64,000 nt of DNA from Blastobasis lacticolella (lineage: Eukaryota; Arthropoda; Insecta; Lepidoptera; Blastobasidae), in NCBI GenBank assembly GCA_905147135.1, contig LR990048.1:10152563-10216562 (forward strand), read 5' to 3'. The notes under the pieces were generated by a model, which made no database searches, had not been told where the DNA came from, and saw only the letters and a program-made list of their open reading frames with translations. Below are positions 59,085 through 64,000 of the stretch, in pieces. The stretch's first letter is position 1, and each line of letters opens with the position of its first letter. Position numbers and translations under genes: made by a program.

Positions 59085-62000
59085 CCTGAACAGACAGGCA
59101 AGTATGTGTTGGTAATTTGTGCCTATAGTAGTTTGTGAATTCTATTTTAACTAGCTTTACGTGTTGTTTGCTGGTATCTCCAAATAAGTACCTACATTAT
59201 GCCAAGTGAGCTTCATTGTGGAGAAAATTTATTTCTTTACATAGGTTATGTCAGGTAATGCAAACGTCAATAAGCTGCGGTGACTGCTTTCTGCCATCAG
59301 GCATGCCGTAAGATTGTTTTCCACCTTAGTGGTATAAAAATTTTAACCAACATTACGTATTATTTAAAACTAGCAGAGCTTCAGGTTTCTTGGTTGATAA
59401 TATATTATACCTACAACAAGCATTATATAAATAGCGTACTTTAGATTTTCTATTATAACAGTGCGTGGCCGTGCGTATTGTACCTGCGTGCTGTCTTCGT
59501 TGAACACTCTATCGTAGACATAGTGCTTGTCGTTGAGCCGGCGCGAGCGCAGCACATCGCGGCGGCTGTCCGCCTCCTCCTCCAGTACCAGCATCTGACG
59601 TCATCACATCAGAGTAAAAACCTTAACTTAATAACAAAAAATCTGTCGAAATTAATAGTACAAGGTAGACTAGATTAGCTACCTTTTGATTAGAACCCTA
59701 GTAGAGTTTTGCTTTAAGGGGAGCTCGAACAGCTTCCAAGCCACTACAAAACATCCTACTCTGCCTCATCTAGGTACATTTACCATCATCATAGCAGCCG
59801 AAAGACGCCTGCTGCTTGGCAGAGATCTCCACAGAGGCCGGTCCGCTGCCTTCTGCATCCAGCTGGTAACTGCGATCTTTACCAGGTCGTGGGTCCAGCC
59901 ATGCTGAGTCTTTTGGTTCGTGCTTGGCACTCGAGAACTGTACTGCCACTTAAGCCTAGCAATCCTTCGAGCTATGTCAGTGACCTTGGTTCGCTTGCGG
60001 ATATCCTCATTTCTGATAACCCTTTCCAGCCCTTTGAGTAACATTGAGCATTCTTATAAGGCCCACAGCGAGCGGCCAGGACTCTGTTCCGTGGGTCATC
60101 GCTGGTTACACACACATGGTCAAAGACCTTCGTCTTGAGACACTGCCGTAATTCTACCACTAATCGCAGTCTCTATATCAAATCTGGTTATACGATCCCT
60201 AACATAGATTGCTGTTATTCTCTCAATCTGTGAATAAGGTTGACTTGAGAGCGGATATTTTTGATTTGTTGACTCAGCGACTCAAAGTGGGTCTTCGTAC
60301 TACTGACCTTCGACGCCAAAAAGCTTTAAATAAATAAATGTCTATTTTTAGCTTTGTACATATAATTGTGGCATCAAATAAAAAGTAATATACCATTTAA
60401 GTTGACCTCTAATTATATTTTTAGGGCGTCAATTCATTTTCAGACTTATCCATTAAGAGGAGTGCTTCCCTAGCGCGCTCCATACAACGTATTTTGATAA
60501 TATTTTAAATATTGCGTTGTCAAAGCTTATAAAATTTTATAGACGTGATCCAGAAATCACGATCTAACCTTGTACTTTGCCAGATTTTCGTTAAAACATA
60601 TCGTTTAAAAGTGAAACGTTTTTTAGCAAGGGTTTTTAATTTGTATGACAATCTTAAAGCCTAATCTTAAACTTTGAAACGATTGATATTACTTATATAC
60701 AACGAAAATCTGACAAACCACTGGATCACGACTACAAAATTTCGTTAGCTTTGAAAAGATCAAACTTGCATGGAGCGCTCTCGGAAAACACTCTTTTTAA
60801 GTACGAAATGTTTTTATTAGACAATCGGTCCAGTCGTCCCCTAGTGATGCGTTTGCCAATAAACAGCATTGTTACTAAATATGTATAATGAATTAATGAT
60901 AAAATGAGATCACCTTGTCGCTGACGACGTGCACGATGCGGGGCCCTTCATCAGGTCGATGCGGCCGCACGCGGACCGCCACCTTTTACACAAAACAAAG
61001 ATATTTATAACTTGGCAAGTCTAAATGGTGAATGACTATAAAAATTACCTTTTTACAGTGCATGTAGAAGTTGTGAATGTGATACAAATTCAAAAGAAAG
61101 TCGAGATTCAGAATCGTAAAGGAAATTTATACAAATCACATTATGATTACTGGTAGCTCATGGAGATTCAGATTTAGAAAAGATAAGTATCTACCACCAG
61201 TACCACCACCTGCAGATGACTGCAGTAAATAATGCACATTTGTATAAAGCCGCAACTAGTTGATGTTTTTTACTATCGACTAGTGAACGTAAGTTATTAT
61301 CTTCTTAATCCTGCAATTTAGTCTTCTCTAATTCTATAGTTATAAGCGAATTACTAAGAAAGTCCTAAGCAACTCAGGTTGCCGAAGCTCTGTTATTGGG
61401 TACTGAATCATTTCATATATTTCAGTTCTACATTTAATATCTATCGGCGTACCTACCACGAATACGGATTCCATCTGGGTTGTCTTTATTTTATCATGGG
61501 CTCTACCACGAACACTCACGGATCCCAACCAGCTAGGTTGTTTTTATTTTGTTTTCGGCTCTACCACGAATATAGATCCTATGTAGCTAGGTTGTCTTTA
61601 ATTTATATCGGCTATATCACAAGTACGCATCCCACATGACTAGGTTGCTATTGTGATTATTTGGTGATTATTTTGCTATCGGCTCTACCACAAATACGGA
61701 CAACCTAGTTAAGTTAGTCTTTTATTTATAATTTTGGCTCTACCACAAATACGGTAGCTAGGTTGTCTTTATTTTATTATCATCTTTGCCACAAAACGGA
61801 TCCCATGTAACTACGATTTCTTTCATTTATTATAAGCTCTACCACAAATACGCTTCCCAGCGAGGTTGTCTCTATTTTATTATCAGCTTTACCTCAAATA
61901 CGAATCCCAAGTAGCTAGGTTGTCTTTAATTCATTATTTTCCTCCACGAAGTGGAGAAAAAGTTACGGGAAAGGCCCCCTTTCAGAATCCGGGATTAACG

Positions 62001-63877
62001 GGTGGTATATAAGTGGACGGAAAGTTTAAATAAACAAACAGAGAGACCTCAGCATATTCTGTATTTCCCAATTTAATACTTATTTGGTTTTTAAAATGTT
62101 ACAATGAACATTACAAAACTTTTCTACTAGGGAAATCTCCATCTGTCACTCTACACTTTTTGTCAGACATCTCACCAGAGTTGAAATACTAATTAATTAA
62201 TTAATAGTTTTAATTACAAATCATATTTATTTAGACATATGAAAGACAGAAATAAGAAAGAAAGAACATGTATGGTATGTCGTGTATCTTCACAACATTA
62301 TTATGGAATAGAATATCAAAAACTCTAGACAGCAATCAACCTAGAGAACAAGCTGGATTTCGACAAGGTTGCTGTACCATCACATCACATTTTTACGCTG
62401 AGTCAACTTATTAAGAAATATTTGGAATATGGAAAGACACTCTACATAGCTTTTATGGACTACGCCAAAGGCTTTTTATGTGACAAACGAGCAGACAGCC
62501 TACCTGATGGTAAGCGAGTTACCGCTTACCATCAGGTAGGCTGTTGGCAACATGCGTTGGCACTGTGAGGTCTAAGATGAAATGCCTCATGCTTGTAATT
62601 TCGCTGGCTAAAATCGGAACACAAAAATGCAAGCATTGCTGCTTGGCGGCAGTAATAGATAGGGCGGTAGTATAGTATATCATCCAGGCGGACTCTTCAG
62701 GATTTCCATACAACACAAGCCTCTGTAAGTGGCTCTTGAAAAACAAGGAGTGAAAACAAGGTTCATAGCAAATTTAGAAGAAACATACATAAACTCTATA
62801 TTCATAATATTTATTTTTATATAAGTGTGTTTACAACTAAAAGCTTTAAATTTTATAGTTTTAGGATTTCTATGTGTATATTTTATAATGATACTGTAAA
62901 AAACTTAAATTTACGCCTAATGCACTTATTACACCTGACTGAATTCAGAAACAAAAAGCATGAGAGCAAATCAAAGTGGTATGTATTCTCATAGTATAAA
63001 GTTCCACTTTTGTATCATTTTTGTATTGAGTCACACCGCTTTTTAAAATGCGTGATACAAAAATGGACATTATTTTATACCACATTTATTTGTACACGTC
63101 TTGCTTCAAAATTTAGACGGCTGAATTTAGCCAAATTTAAAAAGCGCATCAAGAAGAAATAAAGAGAATAAAATAAAATATCGTGTGTCTACATCTTGGC
63201 TTGGCTTGACCCTAACTTTGATTGCATCGCATCACTGACCTTAATATTTGTGTTATTTGAGGTAAGTGGATTGCATGGATAAAACCGATCTACAACGGAA
63301 AAGAAAAAAGTAATTGTCGGTACACAGTATAAATTCGCTGATCAAAATTGGAATTTAGATTCCAATTCCGATGGCGACGTACAGTTTCAAGATGACGACG
63401 TTCTACGCGGTCGCTGTCAATTTGCCGTAGCTGGGAGCCGCAAGAATCTTAAGGAGATTGATTTTAGGAGACGAGTTACTCTTGGATTGCAGTAGGCAGA
63501 ACTTTTATATTTAAGACACTTTTTAATATGCAATTCATCGATTTACTTAATTAATTATATTACAATCTGGCCCGGCGCGACTTCGTTCGCATGGTGTCCG
63601 ACCCCTACAAGGTAGGGATTACCCTATTTGTAAACTTTTGCACGCATTTGTTGAACGCCTCAACAAAGTTTCAACAAAATTCAAGTCCATAAAGGACAAA
63701 ATATAAAACATAGAAGATTTCTATTTTTCAACTGAATTAAGTACCATCAATCTGCATGTACTTACTTTATCGCTACTTACACAATTTAAATGCTGATTAT
63801 TATGGTTTTAATCTTAAAATGCAGTATTTATTACCATCAACTTTTCCTCGGTGACAGTGCGCGCTCCGGCGTGATGC
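29513..63877 (-). CDS. KIF19: Kinesin motor protein, KIF19 type (5' end outside window)
   Basis: KIF19 proteins are plus-end motors with microtubule-depolymerising activity at ciliary tips. Exons on the minus strand: 63877-63835, 60982-60914, 59594-59484, 58100-57915, 40449-40208, 39746-39573, 38710-38545, 37496-37378, 37023-36748, 35885-35696, 34889-34676, 31064-30935, 30650-30513, 29606-29513. All phases agree; 716 residues plus TGA. The motor starts at KLMVAVRVRP, with P-loop GATGAGKT (101-108), [19 protein letters not shown], switch I NQHSSRGH (206-213), switch II DLAGSE (237-242), [15 protein letters not shown] and [11 protein letters not shown]. The neck and coiled-coil region matches KIF19: [23 protein letters not shown] and [12 protein letters not shown]. 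The Ser/Gly-rich tail ends with [12 protein letters not shown]. The first visible exon has an in-frame TGA just upstream and no ATG except its last codon (63837-63835), so the start is either that Met or lies past 64000. Odd points: Gly for Ser in switch I and shortened loops L5 and L11. Confidence 0.93.
29670..29810. mobile_element. MITE with GGGGCCCTATTTTTG ends, copy 2
   Basis: Left ggggccctatttttgtaacc and right ggtttcaaaaatagggcccc are inverted complements over about 20 bases; the arms continue with caaccaat / attgg. It is 141 bp long, inside the last intron of the kinesin, and related by its ends to 16600-16822. Confidence 0.75.
30018..30415 (+). mobile_element. SINE family A with internal duplication
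   Basis: The head is aagccgagtggataacgtat, then gcgagaggtatcgggatcga. The motif accgatgctctaatggtg(cgg)...cattcaggtgactg occurs a second time as accgatgcccttatggtgag...cattcaggcgactg. The tail, cgcgagagcacaaccgggac, is intact. It lies between kinesin exons 13 and 14. Confidence 0.8.
31290..31560 (+). mobile_element. LINE C-terminus with 3' tail
   Basis: The plus-strand frame reads [20 protein letters not shown], then [11 protein letters not shown], a Jockey/CR1-like end (WNxLP..VFP......FK). The following 170 bases (gatatccttgacgcctaggt to gcaactgtatataattaggt) match the end of each 480-bp unit at 50631-51586. That block is therefore the LINE 3' tail or something carried with it. Confidence 0.65.
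31805..31945 (-). pseudogene. Two decayed copies of kinesin exon 11 (3' part)
   Basis: 31805-31856 and 31890-31945 both match the exon-11 end at 34676-34720 plus its donor and some following intron (caaaaacaaactcgcag versus caaaataaaactcgcac). On the minus strand they read [15 protein letters not shown] and [15 protein letters not shown]. Both carry nonsynonymous changes and donor ggtagg. They are about 2.8 kb downstream (in transcript sense) of the real exon, in the same intron. Confidence 0.75.
31963..32005. repeat. GC-rich near-palindrome (GCAGTGCGC motif)
   Basis: gcagtgcagtgcactgcgcg, followed by gcgcaccgcgcagtg, is largely self-complementary. Relatives occur at 34180-34212 and 34273-34310, each next to an exon-11-like copy, so the palindrome may have moved or been duplicated together with them. 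Confidence 0.6.
33270..33790. repeat. Tandem array, ~110-120-bp unit, about 4.5 copies
   Basis: Each unit carries agtttgacagctgtcaaccg (with a TTTGACAGCTGTCAA-type palindrome), then gtagatctcgacgag, ctatcatttctcttcag, aactagtgttctag, and atagtttcagagttattaca. Units diverge progressively. It is in kinesin intron 11, with a stray unit at 434-510. Confidence 0.8.
34332..34603 (-). pseudogene. Proximal partial copies of kinesin exon 11
   Basis: 34332-34399 and 34473-34565 copy the [19 protein letters not shown] part; 34403-34464 and 34571-34603 copy the [15 protein letters not shown] part with its donor. 34565-34403 reads as one open frame on the minus strand: [29 protein letters not shown], then a novel PHGRPQQQ, then [15 protein letters not shown]/gtagga. 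Compared with the exon at 34676-34889 it lacks the 5' end ([14 protein letters not shown]) and replaces 13 central residues by 8. The six base differences I count in the aligned codons are all synonymous. No acceptor in the right phase for exon 10 is evident, so I class it as a pseudo-exon with reservations. Confidence 0.7.
35034..35453. mobile_element. MITE with long imperfect TIRs (complete copy)
   Basis: Left end aatgaggagttttccaatag and right end ctactggaaaactcctcatt are inverted complements. Inner arm blocks also pair (agatggcgccccgacaattt with aaaattgtaggagcgccatct). Total ~420 bp. The truncated copy at 1-200 shares the right end exactly. No target-site duplication is clear. Confidence 0.8.
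36021..36147. mobile_element. PIF/Harbinger-like MITE with TTA target duplication
   Basis: Left ggcactgtcctaattggcaa and right ttccaatcaggacagcgcc are inverted, with inner acggtcgtccgaccatggtc pairing further. TTA flanks both ends (36018-36020, 36148-36150), as expected for Harbinger insertion at TWA. It is 127 bp and non-autonomous. A left-half copy is at 45249-45310. Confidence 0.8.
36589..36710 (+). mobile_element. SINE family C tail fragment
   Basis: ctgtctttcccgtgttggcc, tctacagacatc, agtgccgtac, aacagagacgctgtttta and tctattatagatgat match the tail of the complete family-C copy at 51957-52215. No head is present. Confidence 0.6.
37045..37265 (-). mobile_element. RTE-like LINE ORF C-terminus
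   Basis: The reverse strand reads [20 protein letters not shown], then [21 protein letters not shown]. This is the typical end of a lepidopteran RTE ORF (RW.DD....AG..W...A.D...W..LGEAY..QW). It sits in the kinesin intron between exons 8 and 9. Confidence 0.75.
37676..38000 (+). repeat. Dispersed repeat, CACCTGATGGAAAGTGG family with long tail
   Basis: The head (acggacagacggtccaccta, atggaaagtggccaccat) recurs at 52777-52920 and 62472-62560 (+), and at 48180-48270, 58600-58680 and 59240-59310 (-). The tail here (aaccccatgttgtagtgcag, gctcgttccacatcttgctc, cgtgcgtggtaaaaagg) is longer than in the other copies. Confidence 0.6.
38095..38200 (+). repeat. Short dispersed repeat shared with 58735-58830
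   Basis: The words (g)cccagga/ga(c)cgga, acattcaccccacggcgacc and gtatccaacaat correspond to ccccagagccggagcacact, caccccacaccgac and gtctaacaatgaat at the second site. The overlapping open frames at 38099-38555 are probably incidental. Confidence 0.45.
38755..39010 (-). mobile_element. SINE family A tail with internal duplication
   Basis: ggttgtactctcaagcgcgg, then aggtccggggtccacc, is the family-A tail. The block agtggagcgactgctatctg(ac) appears twice (near 38849 and 38950), about 100 bases apart. The head is missing. Confidence 0.65.
40677..40694. repeat. 18-base C homopolymer
   Basis: An uninterrupted C run follows ccccct. Its length is likely to be unreliable in the assembly. It lies in the 17.5-kb kinesin intron just upstream (in transcript sense) of exon 5. 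Confidence 0.9.
41275..41350 (-). repeat. Short repeat pair with 44700-44760
   Basis: agaccttcgctgcgctcagg, then atccaatatgcc, is the reverse complement of ggcatattggaccttgagcg, then tagcgaagga, at 44704-44734, with few mismatches. Confidence 0.5.
42290..42475 (-). repeat. Dispersed repeat, second copy (see 28195-28385)
   Basis: Reverse-complement match to the element downstream of the channel gene, with one insertion of about 7 bases (tagtgatca region). Confidence 0.6.
43011..43268 (-). mobile_element. SINE family B (complete)
   Basis: The reverse strand has the head tgacctgagtggtttagtgg, then cccaggttcgattcacgg (A and B boxes), the body acgggtctgggtgttctatg and the tail ttatttattattta. 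It is the best-preserved family-B copy in the window. Confidence 0.8.
43974..44085. repeat. Foldback (inverted repeat) element
   Basis: attgactgaattaa (left) and ttaattcagtcaat (right) bound inner arms gtaacaacctatactattat and aatagtaatataggttgtta. The arms cover most of the 112 bases, so it would form a near-complete hairpin. Confidence 0.7.
45249..45460 (+). repeat. Half Harbinger-like MITE, then LINE-type tail
   Basis: 45249-45310 matches the left half of 36021-36147 (ttaggcgctatcctaattgg). 45350-45460 is an inverted copy of the 6286-6450 repeat (agaaaatgggcagcaggatt, ctgcaatctccaagcgtgga, tatgggctgttgataatgat). Confidence 0.55.
46965..47201. mobile_element. MITE with perfect 20-bp TIRs
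   Basis: agccaagaagccacttcgac at 46965-46984 is the exact reverse complement of 47182-47201. Next to the TIRs, aaacgtttaacgtt and aacgtttaacgt are also related. It is 237 bp with no ORF. A target duplication is not obvious. Confidence 0.8.
47940..48270 (+). repeat. SINE-A tail followed by inverted CACCTGATGG repeat
   Basis: 47966-48025 is the family-A tail (catggtcaaggcggaccccg, cgagagcacaaccgggacat). 48180-48270 on the reverse strand matches the head of the 52777-52920 repeat (ggcaagc-type, gccacctgatgaaaagtggc, tatggacatcagctggag). Confidence 0.6.
50424..50630. repeat. Two tandem ~103-bp units
   Basis: The unit is tttatctacactcatagcgt, aatgttccaatt(t/a)catattcg, aaaacagt(t/c)gtttaaggatac, acttttttcacgccag. 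The two units differ by only a few bases. Directly adjoins the 480-bp array. Confidence 0.85.
50631..51586. repeat. Tandem duplication of a ~480-bp unit
   Basis: Unit 1 is 50631-51110 and unit 2 is 51112-51586, both starting cgatacagc and ending agttgcataaactactatt. Internal landmarks are actttttaatcattatgcaa, aattattttcccgctaaa and cttgatatcctcgacgcgta. The last third of each unit matches the tail at 31390-31560. Open frames here are incidental. Confidence 0.85.
51957..52215 (+). mobile_element. tRNA-derived SINE, family C
   Basis: The head gagcatcggtggcctaatgg (A box) and gtaccgggttcgatgac (B box) are close to family A, but the tail differs: catgttaggctctacagcca, cttaacgatgacgctgttta, aatagatgtttaagg. 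It probably shares the tRNA source of family A with a different 3' partner. Confidence 0.75.
52777..52925 (+). repeat. CACCTGATGGAAAGTGG-family repeat
   Basis: cagacaaacaggcaagcgtg, ccacctgatggaaagtggtc, accgcctatggacatcagca, acaccaggggagtcaccaat and gcgttgcc, in order, form the clearest copy of this head. Confidence 0.65.
53025..53352 (-). repeat. CTAGCTTTTGCC family, copy 3
   Basis: Reverse-strand order is as in 7656-8052: cttgcttttgcccgcgactt, catccgcgtgg, ctgcagagaggtcaagctgt, aaacatggcctagattggac, atccgttcaggtgtttaag. Confidence 0.65.
53740..54163. mobile_element. pogo/Tc1-like MITE with TA duplication and nested hairpins
   Basis: The left end ccgtgaacccacgttgtaac and the reverse-complemented right end cagtagacctacgttataac match at 19 of 25 bases. 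TA flanks both ends (53738-53739, 54164-54165). Inside, arms agagattggaatgttagcga / tcgctaactttccaatctct form a ~32-bp hairpin (53808-53883), and gtaactacgatcgcccg / cgggcaatcgtagttac a second (53973-54108). Confidence 0.75.
54370..54850 (+). mobile_element. mariner transposase remnant, partly duplicated in tandem
   Basis: The second unit reads [20 protein letters not shown], then [14 protein letters not shown], the central region of a mariner transposase around its catalytic GDE block (tacagcggtgatgaa just upstream, with a frame break). A first, more decayed unit (54375-54545) repeats the same ~170 bases (tgctacttcaatgaaatacg, cagtcaacggtgtg). Stops and frameshifts make it inactive. Confidence 0.65.
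56340..56520 (+). repeat. Dispersed repeat (ACCTGATG..AAGCG..GGTCTAAGATG family)
   Basis: cacctgatgaaaagcgacga, tgaggtcgaagatgtag, ctagaagatacctattcact and cttgaataggtatccgga resemble parts of the nested insertion at 62472-62720. Confidence 0.45.
57104..57137. repeat. Perfect 15-bp-arm hairpin
   Basis: agagaactacttggt (57104-57118) and its exact complement (57123-57137) flank a 4-base loop, in the kinesin intron 4. No further structure is evident. Confidence 0.8.
58600..58830. repeat. Two short dispersed-repeat fragments
   Basis: 58600-58680 (reverse strand) carries the CACCTGATGG head remnant (cttgatggaaagtggtcacc, gctgcctatgaacat). 58735-58830 matches the 38095-38200 repeat. Confidence 0.45.
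59058..59084. repeat. (ATT)n microsatellite, about nine units
   Basis: Pure attattatt run between kinesin exons 3 and 4. Confidence 0.95.
59766..60150 (-). mobile_element. RTE-like LINE ORF C-terminal region
   Basis: The reverse strand reads [35 protein letters not shown], then [20 protein letters not shown] and PLWRSL. This is the RTE pattern (IR.RT...DI..R...LKWQ...W..D....A...W...A.DR..W). The last motif is disrupted. It lies in the kinesin intron between exons 2 and 3. Confidence 0.75.
60452..60802. mobile_element. Foldback MITE with ~120-base arms
   Basis: Left agtgcttccctagcgcgctc, catacaa pairs with right ttgcatggagcgctctcgga, aaacact. Further in, gacgtgatccagaaatcac pairs with ggatcacgac, and gccagattttcgtt with aacgaaaatctgac. 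The order of arm blocks is mirrored throughout ~350 bp. Confidence 0.75.
61441..61935. repeat. Minisatellite, ~55-60-bp unit, about nine degenerate copies
   Basis: The consensus contains ggctctaccacaaatacgga, tcccatgtagctaggttgtc, tttattttattat. Units vary in length and sequence, with the tctaccac(g/a)aatacg and ctaggttgtcttt words conserved. It is in the intron between kinesin exons 1 and 2. Confidence 0.85.
62290..62790 (+). mobile_element. RTE-like reverse transcriptase fragment split by a nested repeat
   Basis: Before the insertion the plus strand reads [11 protein letters not shown], then (after a frameshift) [20 protein letters not shown] and MDYAKGF. After it, [19 protein letters not shown] continues the same domain at 62727-62785. 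The ~250 bases between (62472-62720) are a repeat insertion. The catalytic FADD box is absent, so it is a dead fragment. Confidence 0.7.
62495..62544. repeat. Perfect 22-bp-arm hairpin in the nested insertion
   Basis: acagcctacctgatggtaag (plus cg; 62495-62516) is exactly complementary to 62523-62544, with a 6-base loop. The arms are the head sequence of the CACCTGATGG repeat family, so two heads lie in inverted orientation. Confidence 0.85.
62800..63834 (-). other. Remainder of kinesin intron 1, no element recognised
   Basis: AT-rich sequence between the RTE fragment and the first visible kinesin exon. Only a short gcgcgacttcgttcgcatgg word near 63576 recalls the CTAGCTTTTGCC family. I see no other gene or repeat. 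Confidence 0.55.
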
Positions 63878-64000
63878 CTATCGGGGGTGGGGAGGCTGCT
63901 TTGTGTCATGATGTCATCACTTTTCAAACTTCTCTCCAACAACCATAACACACCTTAACACTCCACTACCTACTTCACTGACTATTTCAATATTCGATTT

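Noticed and set aside
63835..63910. ATG at 63910 (-) as the kinesin start
   Set aside because: Its frame (ATG ACA CAA AAG ...) meets a TAG after ten codons. The motor frame has an in-frame TGA just upstream of the first visible exon.
1..64000. CRISPR arrays, operons or bacterial-type elements
   Set aside because: All recognised genes are intron-containing animal genes. Tandem repeats here lack the spacer pattern of CRISPR.

Overview
This is eukaryotic and almost certainly lepidopteran (moth or butterfly) DNA. The genes have GT-AG introns with conserved phases. The spacer is AT-rich, dense in GTAGGTACCT-like words, and packed with lepidopteran-style tRNA-derived SINEs, RTE/CR1/Jockey-like LINE tails, mariner remnants and MITEs. 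The order is inferred; no species is claimed.

Three protein-coding genes can be assembled exon by exon with all splice phases consistent. (1) 817-3441 (+) is the U3 snoRNP/SSU-processome WD40 protein UTP13/TBL3, with a 7-codon first exon, one 240-bp intron and one 2.36-kb exon. (2) 3805-27147 (+) is a complete eight-exon, 492-residue Cys-loop ligand-gated chloride channel of the insect orphan (CG12344/pHCl/glycine-receptor-like) type, with a 16-kb first intron. (3) 63877-29513 (-) is a kinesin of the KIF19 type; 14 exons encode the last 716 residues through the stop, and the 5' end probably lies beyond the window. The channel and the kinesin are convergent, with about 2.3 kb between their stop codons. 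The three genes show no sign of a shared pathway (ribosome biogenesis, neuronal or epithelial chloride conductance, microtubule motor/depolymerase).

The rest of the window is intron and spacer built from repeats: three tRNA-related SINE families, several LINE 3' ends, a duplicated mariner fragment, an RTE reverse transcriptase split by a nested insertion, at least seven inverted-repeat (MITE/foldback) elements, and five tandem-repeat arrays (two beside each other near 50.4-51.6 kb).

No new multi-gene system is evident. The most unusual signal is in the kinesin: partial copies of exon 11 lie in the next intron, and the nearest one differs from the exon only at synonymous sites. The motor domain is also unusual: Ser to Gly in switch I (SSRGH), almost no loop L5, and a shortened loop L11.
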